A stretch of 56,096 nt of DNA, taken from NCBI RefSeq assembly GCF_003688995.1, contig NZ_PENI01000050.1, positions 1 to 56,096 of the forward strand, read 5' to 3'. Shown here one piece after another: positions 37,801 to 44,610 of this stretch. The notes below the pieces were generated by a model. The model did no database searches and was not told where the DNA came from. It saw nothing but the letters and a program-made list of their open reading frames with translations. A program made the position numbers and the translations under genes. This DNA is from Streptomyces shenzhenensis. Lineage in GTDB: Bacteria; Actinomycetota; Actinomycetes; Streptomycetales; Streptomycetaceae. How positions within the stretch are numbered: the stretch's first letter is position 1; each line of letters starts with the position of its first letter.

Positions 37801-38864
37801 ACATTCGTCGCCAGCACGATCCGGCGGCCCGAGTGCGGCTGGAAGACCCGATGCTGCTCCGCGTGCGACAGCCGCGCGTACAGCGGCAGGATCTCCGTGA
37901 ACCGGTACTTCTTCTTCTCCAGCGCGTCCGCGGTGTCCCGGATCTCCCGCTCGCCGGAGAGAAAGACGAGGACATCGCCACGGCCCTCCGCCATCAGCTC
38001 CTCAACCGCGTCCGTGATCGCCGTGATCTGATCCCGGTCGGTGTCCTCGCCGTCCTCCTCCAGCAGCGGCCGGTACCGCACCTCCACCGGATACGTCCGC
38101 CCGCTGACCTCCACGATCGGCGCATCACCGAAATGCCGGGAGAACCGCTCCGGGTCGATGGTCGCCGAGGTGATGACGACCTTCAGATCCGGCCGCCTCG
38201 GCAACAGCTGAGCCAGATACCCGAGCAGGAAATCGATGTTCAGAGACCGCTCGTGCGCCTCATCGATGATGATCGTGTCGTAGGCCCGCAACTCGCGGTC
38301 GGTCTGGATCTCGGCGAGCAGGATGCCGTCCGTCATCAGCTTGATGAACGTACCGTCCGGATCGACCTGATCGGTGAAACGCACCTTCCAGCCCACCGAC
38401 TCACCGAGCGGCGACCTCAGCTCCTCCGCCACCCGCTCGGCGACCGTACGAGCAGCGATCCGACGAGGCTGAGTGTGCCCGATCATCCCGCGCACACCAC
38501 GGCCCAGCTCCAGACAGATCTTCGGGATCTGCGTCGTCTTGCCGGAACCCGTCTCACCGGCGACGATCACGACCTGATGATCACGGATGGCCGCCGCGAT
38601 CTCGTCCTTCTTCTGGCTGACCGGCAACTGCTCGGGATAGCCGACCACCGGCACACGCGACCGCCGACCGGCCATGCGCGCCTCGGCCGACACGACCTCG
38701 GCCTCGATCTCGGCAAGAACAGCGGCACGCGCCTCCGGCTTACGGATCTTGCGCGCACCTTCGAGCCTGCGTCCGAGCCGATGCGCATCACGCAACGACA
38801 ACTCGGTCAGGCGGGGGGCGAGGCCCCCGAGCGTGTGTGCCCCGGGGGCAGGATGCGTAGACAT
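34887..38864 (-). CDS. hrpA: DEAH-box ATP-dependent RNA helicase HrpA
   Basis: A 1325-residue protein. Walker A GETGSGKTT (103-111), motif Ib TQPRRIAART, DEAH in IIIDEAHERSLNIDF (about 196-199), motif III ITSATIDPERFS, and motif VI QRKGRCGRTSDG. Then the HA2/OB region and the long C-terminal HrpA domain (DUF3418). The length matches bacterial HrpA. It acts on mRNA structure or collided ribosomes in studied species. It is flanked on both sides by identical tRNA-Asp genes. Confidence 0.96.
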   Translation of the reverse strand: MSTHPAPGAHTLGGLAPRLTELSLRDAHRLGRRLEGARKIRKPEARAAVLAEIEAEVVSAEARMAGRRSRVPVVGYPEQLPVSQKKDEIAAAIRDHQVVIVAGETGSGKTTQIPKICLELGRGVRGMIGHTQPRRIAARTVAERVAEELRSPLGESVGWKVRFTDQVDPDGTFIKLMTDGILLAEIQTDRELRAYDTIIIDEAHERSLNIDFLLGYLAQLLPRRPDLKVVITSATIDPERFSRHFGDAPIVEVSGRTYPVEVRYRPLLEEDGEDTDRDQITAITDAVEELMAEGRGDVLVFLSGEREIRDTADALEKKKYRFTEILPLYARLSHAEQHRVFQPHSGRRIVLATNVAETSLTVPGIKYVIDPGFARISRYSHRTKVQRLPIEAVSQASANQRKGRCGRTSDGICIRLYSEDDFNARPEFTDAEILRTNLASVILQMTAAGLGDIEKFPFIDPPDHRNIRDGVQLLEELGALDPAQKDPRRRLTQAGRKLAQLPVDPRLARMVLEADRNGCVREVMVVAAALSIQDPRERPADKQAQADQLHARFKDETSDFLAFLNLWRYVREQQKERGSSSFRRMCKQEFLNFLRIREWQDIYTQLRTVAKQMGIHLNEEDAPADRIHVSLLAGLLSHVGMKDVKSAGGESGKGGAKNEYLGARNAKFAIFPGSALFRKPPRFVMSAELVETSRLWARVNARIEPEWVEPLAGHLVKRTYSEPHWEKDQAAVVAYEKVTLYGVPIVADRKVNYGRIDPEVSRELFIRNALVEGDWRTPHKFFADNRRLLSEVEELEHRARRRDIVVDDDTLFDFYDQRVPEHVVSGAHFDSWWKRQRQEQPEFLDFEREMLIRESAEAVTKADYPDAWRQGPLTFRVTYQFEPGADADGVTVHIPLQVLNQVTAEGFDWQIPGLREEVVTELIRSLPKPIRRNYVPAPNYARAFLERAVPLQEPLAVTMARELKRMVGVPFEADDFDWSKVPDHLKVTFRIVDERRRKLAEDKDLEALRLRLRPRARKALSQAAAATAVRTGGESLERSGLADWTIGALTRVFETRRAGQPVKAYPALVDDGDTVSVRLFDTEAEQAEAMWRGTRRLILRNIPVSPAKFASDRLTNAQKLALSANPHGSVQALFDDCAMAAADRLIADFGGPAWDEESYRKLYDKVRAEIVDMTVRTVGQVQQVLAAWQSCERRLKAVRSPALLPNLADVRAQLDALVKPGFVTWAGVRRLPDLMRYLVAADRRLQQMATGVQRDTTRMEKVHEMQDEYAWLLEQFPQGRPVPAVVLDIRWMIEELRVSYFAHALGTAYPVSDKRIVKAIDAAVP

Positions 38865-39034
38865 ACGCGGTCCAGGATCTCATCCCGGAGAAATCCATGG
38901 CTAACGGATTTGAACCGCCCAGGAACGCCCCCGAAGCCATCGACGGGGGCGAGCTGCGAGCCGGAGAGGCTGCTCTCGGGTAGTGGACGCGGACGCTCGT
39001 ACTCAGCTGAACGTGCACCACCGGGTACACGACA

Positions 39035-39060
39035 AGGCCCCGATCCGAAGATCGGGGCCT
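39035..39060 (-). terminator. Terminator after the tRNA cluster
   Basis: 11-bp arms (39035-39045 and 39050-39060), loop CGAA on the plus strand, just 3' of tRNA-Phe. Confidence 0.8.
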
Positions 39061-39066
39061 CTGCTG

Positions 39067-39140
39067 TGGCTGGGGCCGGGGTCGAACCGGCGACCTATCG
39101 CTTTTCAGGCGATCGCTCGTACCAACTGAGCTACCCAGCC
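39067..39140 (-). tRNA. tRNA-Phe(GAA)
   Basis: Acceptor 39134-39140 with 39068-39074; the loop CTGAAAA gives anticodon GAA. Part of a Glu-Asp-Phe cluster. Confidence 0.96.
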
Positions 39141-39143
39141 GTC

Positions 39144-39163
39144 AAGACCTTTTGTAAGGTCTT
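39144..39163. terminator. Hairpin between tRNA-Asp and tRNA-Phe
   Basis: AAGACCTT (39144-39151) and AAGGTCTT (39156-39163), loop TTGT. It may be an RNA-processing or termination site. Confidence 0.6.
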
Positions 39164-39165
39164 TG

Positions 39166-39240
39166 CGGTCCTGACGGGATTTGAACCCGCGGCCTCCACC
39201 TTGACAGGGTGGCGAGCACTCCAAACTGCTCCACAGGACC
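39166..39240 (-). tRNA. tRNA-Asp(GTC), copy 2
   Basis: Acceptor 39234-39240 with 39167-39173, anticodon GTC; identical to 34718-34792. Confidence 0.97.
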
Positions 39241-39246
39241 TTGCGT

Positions 39247-39269
39247 TGTGTGCGACAGTGTCGCACACA
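39247..39269. terminator. Hairpin between tRNA-Glu and tRNA-Asp
   Basis: Perfect 10-bp arms (39247-39256 and 39260-39269) with a 3-nt loop, likely a spacer processing signal or terminator. Confidence 0.55.
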
Positions 39270-39277
39270 GTGTTGCG

Positions 39278-39350
39278 TGCCCCCAACGGGATTCGAACCC
39301 GTGCTACCGCCTTGAAAGGGCGGCGTCCTAGGCCGCTAGACGATGAGGGC
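39278..39350 (-). tRNA. tRNA-Glu(TTC)
   Basis: Acceptor 39344-39350 with 39279-39285; the loop CTTTCAA gives anticodon TTC. First gene of the Glu-Asp-Phe cluster. Confidence 0.95.
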
Positions 39351-39429
39351 TATCGGCCCGCCTGGCGCTTCTCAGCGCGTCGGGGACGTGAGAAGCATAT
39401 GGGATGGCGGGGAGTATCGCCAAAACGGT

Positions 39430-41004
39430 TTACGAGCCGGAGGGAGCGGGGGTCCGGGAGGGTGTACCGGGCGCCGTGGGGGTCGGGTTCGCGCCGGGCA
39501 GGTTCTCCTCCGGGAGGTGGCGGCTGACCTCGGCGGTCGTCAGCCCCAGCCCGCCCAGTTTGATCTCGTCCCAGGCCTGGAGGCGCCGGCTGTCCCGGTC
39601 GAAGTAGAGGATCGAGGCCTCGATCGGGTCCGGGTGGCGGCCCTCCACGGCGCGCAGACCGCTGCCGCCGGTCGACCCTTCGACGCGCAGCCGGGTGCCG
39701 TACTTCATGACCTCTGTCTGTTCGTGGTGCAGATGGCCGGCGAGGACGAGGGGCACCTCGCCGTCGGTCTCCCGGGCCGCGGAGGGCTCATGGGCGATGG
39801 CCACGTCCACCGGTGTGCCGGCTGCCCGCTGGTCGCGCAGCGCCGTGGCCAGCCGGTCCCCGGCGAGTTGTTCGGCCCGGTCACCGCCGGGTGCGGTCGA
39901 GCGGTCGGGGGTGAACTGTGGGTCGCCGATGCCGGCGAAGCGCAGACCGGCCAGGGTCTGTGCCCGGCCGTCGTCGAGGACGTGCACGTTCTTCATGCGT
40001 TCCAGGTAGCGCTGGGTCTGGCGGGAGTCGTGGTTGCCGCGGACCCAGACGTAGGGCACGCCGAGGTTGGCGATGGGGTCCAGGAAGCCGTTCTCGGCGG
40101 CTGTGCCGTGGTCCATGGTGTCGCCGGAGTCGACGATCACGTTCACTTCGTACTGCTCCACCAGTGAGGCGATGATCTTCCAGCTGGCCGGGTTGAGGTG
40201 GATGTCGGAGACGTGCAGGACTCGGATGGTGGTGGGGTCCGGCTGGTAGGCGGGGAGTGTGGAGGTGACGTCGTACAGCTTGGTCACGTTGGTCACCAGG
40301 CGGGCCAATTCCTTCTGGTAGACGTCGAATTCGGTGACGATGCTGCGGGCGTTGCCGACGACGGAGGGTGCGGAGGAGAGCAGGCCGGAGAACTTGGGTT
40401 CCAGGACGGACGTGGGGTTCCAGGTGGCGTACGCGGTGGCGCCCGAGGCGGTGAGGAGGGCGAGGGCCAGGCCGCCTGCGGTGAGGGCGCGGCGGGGGCG
40501 GCGGTAGACGGCGAGGCCGAGCGCGGTGGCGCCGGTGACGACGGCGACGCCGGAGCGGACGGCGAGGTCGAGTGTGCCGTGTGCGACGTCGCGGGTGACT
40601 TCGTCCTGGAGGCTGGAGAGCCGTTCGGGGTGGTCGACCAGGGCTTGGGAGCGCAGCGGGTCGAGTTGGTCGATGTTCACGTCGAGGCGGACGGGTGCGA
40701 TGTGGCTGTCGAGGGTCAGTGCGCCCAGCGGGGAGACGTTGATCTTTGTGCCGCCGGTGAGTGAGGGGCGCAGGGTCATGGTCGTGTTCATGGGGCCGAT
40801 GGGTGCCCGTACGTTGCCGACGATCAGTAGTCCCAGCCAGGCGCCGACGAGGACGACTGCTGTCAGGCCGAGGGTGCGGGCCCAGGGGTGTGGGCGGGGG
40901 GTGAGTTCGAGGGCGGGTTGGGCGGCGGTGGGTTTCGGTAGGGGGGCGCGGCGGTGCGGCAGAGGGACGAGACGTTTCGGCATGGAGACGCGAACGCGGA
41001 CCAT
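39430..41004 (-). CDS. Membrane-bound metallophosphoesterase
   Basis: A protein of 524 residues. A hydrophobic segment near residues 46-64 (LGLTAVVLVGAWLGLLIVG) and more around 150-215 (e.g. ALTAGGLALALLTASGATAY) anchor it. The calcineurin-like phosphoesterase domain starts near 270: VLHVSDIHLNP, VDSGDTMDHG, VRGNHDSRQT and VLAGHLHHEQ, all four metal-binding blocks present, probably facing outward. Pro/Thr-rich C-terminus. ATG 41004 or ATG 40983; neither has a good ribosome binding site. Divergent from the peptidase at 41088. Confidence 0.88.
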   Translation of the reverse strand: MVRVRVSMPKRLVPLPHRRAPLPKPTAAQPALELTPRPHPWARTLGLTAVVLVGAWLGLLIVGNVRAPIGPMNTTMTLRPSLTGGTKINVSPLGALTLDSHIAPVRLDVNIDQLDPLRSQALVDHPERLSSLQDEVTRDVAHGTLDLAVRSGVAVVTGATALGLAVYRRPRRALTAGGLALALLTASGATAYATWNPTSVLEPKFSGLLSSAPSVVGNARSIVTEFDVYQKELARLVTNVTKLYDVTSTLPAYQPDPTTIRVLHVSDIHLNPASWKIIASLVEQYEVNVIVDSGDTMDHGTAAENGFLDPIANLGVPYVWVRGNHDSRQTQRYLERMKNVHVLDDGRAQTLAGLRFAGIGDPQFTPDRSTAPGGDRAEQLAGDRLATALRDQRAAGTPVDVAIAHEPSAARETDGEVPLVLAGHLHHEQTEVMKYGTRLRVEGSTGGSGLRAVEGRHPDPIEASILYFDRDSRRLQAWDEIKLGGLGLTTAEVSRHLPEENLPGANPTPTAPGTPSRTPAPSGS

Positions 41005-41087
41005 TGGTCGCGTATGCCCAGGTGCGGGAGTGGATATGCGGCGGTCCGCGGCTCTCCTGCGGCCGTCCCGTACCGGACAATGGCCGT

Positions 41088-41438
41088 GTGCTGGAGATGA
41101 CGCGCGAGGAGTTCGAGGAACTGGTCGCTGAGGCGCTCGACCGGATTCCGCCGGAGCTGACGCGGCTGATGGACAACGTGGCGGTGTTCGTCGAGGACGA
41201 GCCGCCGGCCGATGATCCCGAGTTGCTCGGGCTGTATGAGGGGACTCCGCTGACGGATCGCGGTGAGTGGTATGCCGGTGTGCTGCCGGACCGGATCACG
41301 ATCTATCGGGGGCCGACGCTGCGGATGTGTGAGTCGCGGGAGGAGGTCGTGGCGGAGACCGAGGTGACGGTGGTGCATGAAATCGCCCACCATTTCGGGA
41401 TCGATGACGCCCGTCTGCATGCGCTGGGCTACGGCTGA
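41088..41438 (+). CDS. Metallopeptidase-like protein (minimal zincin family)
   Basis: A 116-residue protein with zinc motif HEIAHHFGID near its end and the family stretch DRITIYRGPTLRMC. It is the small actinobacterial zincin-like family formerly DUF1025; partners and substrate unknown. GTG 41088 fits a leaderless mRNA (GACAAT at 41076 as -10 box); ATG 41097 is an alternative with GGAG directly against it. Confidence 0.88.
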   Translation: MLEMTREEFEELVAEALDRIPPELTRLMDNVAVFVEDEPPADDPELLGLYEGTPLTDRGEWYAGVLPDRITIYRGPTLRMCESREEVVAETEVTVVHEIAHHFGIDDARLHALGYG

Positions 41439-41529
41439 GTGGGCGGACGCGTGTCCTCTTGTGGGCGGCGGGAGTTGGGCAGGTTGACTTCTTCGCCCGC
41501 CCGCCCGCCCGCCCTCGGAGGTGGCTCCC

Positions 41530-42045
41530 GTGCGCCCCTTGTACGTATCCGTCCGTCTCGCCGCCGCGGTTCTGGTCGTCGCCGCTGCCGCCGGCTGTGT
41601 GAGTGTCGGCGCGGACGCCGGCCGGGCCGGGCCGTCGCAGTCCGGCGGGCAGCAGGGCGGGAAGGCGCCCGTCGGTGGTTCGGCGGTGTCCGGCGCCGGT
41701 GCCGGGTACGGGGGCGCGGTGGGTGGTGACGGTGAGCGTGGGGGCGACGGGAAGGAGCGGTCCGGGGAGTCGGCGTCCGCGTCGGCCACGCCGTCGGGTC
41801 GGGGCAGTGCGTCCGCGGCGCCGGCCGGGCCCGGGCGGAGTGAGCGGCCGCGTGATCCGGTGCCGACGGGGGAGCAGCAGCCTGATCCGCATACGGATGA
41901 GCCGACGCCGACGCCGCCGCCTCCCGAGCCGCCGGTCTCGCCGCCTCCGCCGCCGACTGCGGAGCCGTCCTCGTCGGCGCATGAGGAGCCGGGTCCGCAG
42001 TTGGTGCAGCGGGAGCCGGCTCCGGCGGCGGGTGCTCCGGTGTAG
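41530..42045 (+). CDS. Secreted lipoprotein, Pro/Gly/Ser-rich
   Basis: 171 residues from GTG 41530 (GGAGG about eight bases upstream). Signal peptide VRLAAAVLVVAAAAGCVSVG with lipobox AAGC; the mature protein would be lipid-anchored at that cysteine. The remainder is low-complexity: Gly/Ala/Ser, then a proline tract (PPPPEPPVSPPPPPTAEP) suited to spanning the cell wall. No folded domain. Function unknown. Confidence 0.78.
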   Translation: MRPLYVSVRLAAAVLVVAAAAGCVSVGADAGRAGPSQSGGQQGGKAPVGGSAVSGAGAGYGGAVGGDGERGGDGKERSGESASASATPSGRGSASAAPAGPGRSERPRDPVPTGEQQPDPHTDEPTPTPPPPEPPVSPPPPPTAEPSSSAHEEPGPQLVQREPAPAAGAPV

Positions 42046-42148
42046 CCGGGAAGCCTGCTCTCCCGGGGATCGGGGCTCGGTTTGCCTTGGGGGGTGGTGG
42101 GTGCGTATGGTGGTAGATCGTTTGATCCCATTTGCCCGGCGCCACTGC

Positions 42149-42172
42149 AGAGCGCGCCGTGTGGCGCGTTCT
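42149..42172 (+). promoter_or_regulatory. Hairpin in the helicase mRNA leader
   Basis: AGAGCGCGCC (42149-42158) pairs with GGCGCGTTCT (42163-42172) with one G-U, loop GTGT, inside a leader of up to about 200 nt before the DEAD-box gene. Confidence 0.5.
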
Positions 42173-42269
42173 CTCCTTTGCCGTGGCTGACTGCATTGAG
42201 GCGGTCGTTCTGCGAATCACGGAGTTGACGGGCGCGTGCCGACGAGACTCCGGAAGGTTTCGCATTCGC

Positions 42270-44453
42270 ATGTCCGTGTCCAGTACTGATCATGTCGTCG
42301 TGTCCGAGCACATCGAAGACCCTGAGCGCACCGAGGTCGCCCAGACCGACGTGGTGACCGAGGCCGATGAGACCGCCGAGGTCGCCGAGACCGCTGACAC
42401 TCCCCAGATCACCTTTGCCGACCTCGGGCTGCCCGAGGGTGTCGTGCGCAAGCTCGCGCAGAACGGTGTGACCGTCCCGTTCCCGATCCAGGCCGCGACC
42501 ATTCCGGACGCCCTGGTCGGCAAGGACATCCTCGGCCGTGGCCGCACCGGCTCCGGCAAGACCCTCTCCTTCGGTCTGCCCACGCTGGCCACGCTGGCGG
42601 GCGGCCACACCGCGAAGAAGCGCCCGCGGGCCGTGATCCTCACCCCGACCCGTGAGCTGGCCATGCAGGTCGCCGACGCGCTCCAGCCGTACGGTGACGT
42701 CCTCGGCCTGAAGATGAAGGTCGTCTGTGGCGGTACGTCCATGGGCAACCAGATCTACGCCCTGGAGCGGGGCGTCGACGTTCTCGTCGCCACCCCGGGC
42801 CGGCTGCGCGACATCATCAACCGCGGCGCGTGTTCCCTGGACGATGTGCAGATCGCCGTCCTGGACGAGGCCGACCAGATGTCCGACCTGGGCTTCCTGC
42901 CCGAGGTGACCGAGCTGCTCGACCAGATCCCGGCGGGCGGCCAGCGGATGCTGTTCTCCGCGACCATGGAGAACGAGATCCAGACTCTCGTCGACCGCTA
43001 TCTGTCCTCGCCCGTCTCGCACGAGGTGGACGCGGCGCAGGGCGCGGTCACGACGATGTCCCATCACATCCTGATCGTGAAGCCCAAGGACAAGGCGCCG
43101 GTCACCGCGGCCATCGCCTCCCGCAAGGGCCGCACCATCATCTTCGTCCGCACTCAGCTGGGCGCCGACCGTGTCGCCGAGCAGCTGCGCGACGCGGGTG
43201 TGAAGGCCGACGCGCTGCACGGCGGCATGACCCAGGGCGCCCGCACCCGGACGCTGGCCGACTTCAAGGACGGGTACGTCAATGTCCTGGTCGCCACGGA
43301 TGTCGCCGCCCGCGGTATCCATGTGGACGGCATCGACCTGGTGCTGAACGTCGATCCGGCGGGTGACCACAAGGACTATCTGCACCGGGCCGGCCGTACC
43401 GCCCGTGCGGGCCGTACCGGCACGGTCGTCTCTCTTTCGCTGCCGCACCAGCGGCGTCAGATCTTCCGCCTGATGGAGGACGCGGGTGTCGATGCCGCGC
43501 GTCACATCATCCAGGGTGCCGGTGCCTTCGATCCGGAGGTCGCCGAGATCACCGGCGCCCGTTCCATGACCGAGGTCCAGGCCGAGTCGGCGGGCAATGC
43601 GGCCCAGCAGGCCGAGCGTGAGGTCGCTCAGCTCAGCAAGCAGTTGGAGCGCGCTCAGCGCCGCGCTGCCGAGCTGCGCGAGGAGGCCGACCGGCTGGTC
43701 GCGAGGGTCGCTCGTGAGCGTGGCGAGGATCCGGCGGCCGCGGTGGCGGAGGCTCAGGCGTCGGTGGCCGAGGCGGCGGCCGGGGTGTCCGTGCCGGAGC
43801 AGGCGACGGCCGAGGATGTCGAGCGGCCGGAGCGCGGTGAGCGCGGCGGTTTCAGCCGGGACCGGGATCGTGACCGTGAGCGTTCCTTCGACCGTGACCG
43901 GGACCGTGGTTTTGAGCGGCGTGACGATCGGGGCGGTTTCCGTCGCGATGACCGTCGTCCGTCCGACCGTGACCGTTCCTTCGATCGCGATCGTGACCGT
44001 GACCGTGACCGTGACCGTGACCGTGACCGTGACCGGGATCGTGACCGGGGTGGGCGTTCCTTCGAGCGGCGTGACGACCGGGGCGGTTTCCGCCGGGACG
44101 ACCGGGGTGGCCGTTCCTTCGAGCGGCGTGACGATCGGGGCGGCTTCCGTCGCGATGACCGTCGTCCGTCCGACCGTGACCGTTCCTTCGACCGTGACCG
44201 GGATCGCGACCGCGATCGTGACCGGGGTGGGCGTTCCTTCGAGCGGCGTGACGACCGGGGCGGCTTCCGCCGGGACGACCGGGGTGGCCACCGTGGCAGC
44301 GACCGTCCGTTCAACCGGGACCGTCAGGGTGACCGGCCGGGCTTCCGTGCCGGCAGCCACGACCGTCCGTACGGCCGTCGCGACGACCACCGCGGCTCCT
44401 CCGGTTCCTTCGGGCGCCGCGAGGACAAGCCGCGCTGGAAGCGCAACGGCTGA
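42270..44453 (+). CDS. DEAD-box RNA helicase with Arg/Asp repeat tail
   Basis: A protein of 727 residues from ATG 42270 (GGAAGG 12 bases upstream). Motifs: Q motif (FADLGLP...PFPIQ), Walker A GRTGSGKT (91-98), PTRELAMQ, VLVATPGRL, VLDEADQMSDLGF, SATM, VATDVAARGIHVDG and HRAGRTARAG. A coiled-coil-like stretch (AEREVAQLSKQLERAQRRAA) follows, then about 200 residues of RDRD, FERRDDRGGFRRDD and similar repeats, disordered and suited to RNA binding or condensate formation. Likely a cold-induced, ribosome- or mRNA-decay-associated helicase. Confidence 0.94.
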   Translation: MSVSSTDHVVVSEHIEDPERTEVAQTDVVTEADETAEVAETADTPQITFADLGLPEGVVRKLAQNGVTVPFPIQAATIPDALVGKDILGRGRTGSGKTLSFGLPTLATLAGGHTAKKRPRAVILTPTRELAMQVADALQPYGDVLGLKMKVVCGGTSMGNQIYALERGVDVLVATPGRLRDIINRGACSLDDVQIAVLDEADQMSDLGFLPEVTELLDQIPAGGQRMLFSATMENEIQTLVDRYLSSPVSHEVDAAQGAVTTMSHHILIVKPKDKAPVTAAIASRKGRTIIFVRTQLGADRVAEQLRDAGVKADALHGGMTQGARTRTLADFKDGYVNVLVATDVAARGIHVDGIDLVLNVDPAGDHKDYLHRAGRTARAGRTGTVVSLSLPHQRRQIFRLMEDAGVDAARHIIQGAGAFDPEVAEITGARSMTEVQAESAGNAAQQAEREVAQLSKQLERAQRRAAELREEADRLVARVARERGEDPAAAVAEAQASVAEAAAGVSVPEQATAEDVERPERGERGGFSRDRDRDRERSFDRDRDRGFERRDDRGGFRRDDRRPSDRDRSFDRDRDRDRDRDRDRDRDRDRDRGGRSFERRDDRGGFRRDDRGGRSFERRDDRGGFRRDDRRPSDRDRSFDRDRDRDRDRDRGGRSFERRDDRGGFRRDDRGGHRGSDRPFNRDRQGDRPGFRAGSHDRPYGRRDDHRGSSGSFGRREDKPRWKRNG
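43842..44310 (+). repeat. Repetitive tail of the helicase gene
   Basis: A run of GACCGT hexamers at about 43990-44035, and larger duplicated blocks encoding RSFERRDDRGGFRRDDRG (near 44055, 44110 and 44235) and RRPSDRDRSFDRDRD (twice). Confidence 0.88.
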
Positions 44454-44470
44454 CGCCGAGTGAGACGAGG

Positions 44471-44504
44471 AAGGGCCCGTACGACTCCGGTCGTACGGGC
44501 CCTT
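44471..44504 (+). terminator. Helicase gene terminator
   Basis: Perfect 15-bp arms (44471-44485 and 44490-44504), loop TCCG. Confidence 0.88.
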
Positions 44505-44511
44505 CCGGCAA

Positions 44512-44607
44512 CAGCGCCCTGAAGGGGCGCGGGGAACTGCGCGACCAGCCACGATGGTGCCGCAGCCGACCGACGGCATATCGCGGCGGTCCCAGCGGAG
44601 CGCTTAG
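44512..44607. repeat. 96-bp dispersed repeat, copy before the FG-GAP gene
   Basis: Same start and end as the 30901 copy, 96 bp in both. It ends CCAGCGGAGCGCTTAG. The TAG at 44605-44607 is in frame with the following truncated gene. Confidence 0.88.
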
Positions 44608-44610
44608 TGG

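Noticed and set aside
34761..39527. 1588-codon open frame on the plus strand
   Set aside because: Antisense of hrpA that runs through tRNA genes; Arg/His/Leu-rich with no domain.
43983..44047. CRISPR-like short repeats
   Set aside because: Continuous GACCGT hexamers with no spacers, in frame within a coding gene.
40863..44579. 1238-codon open frame on the minus strand
   Set aside because: Antisense of the DEAD-box gene and its repeats; spans a terminator and the dispersed repeat.
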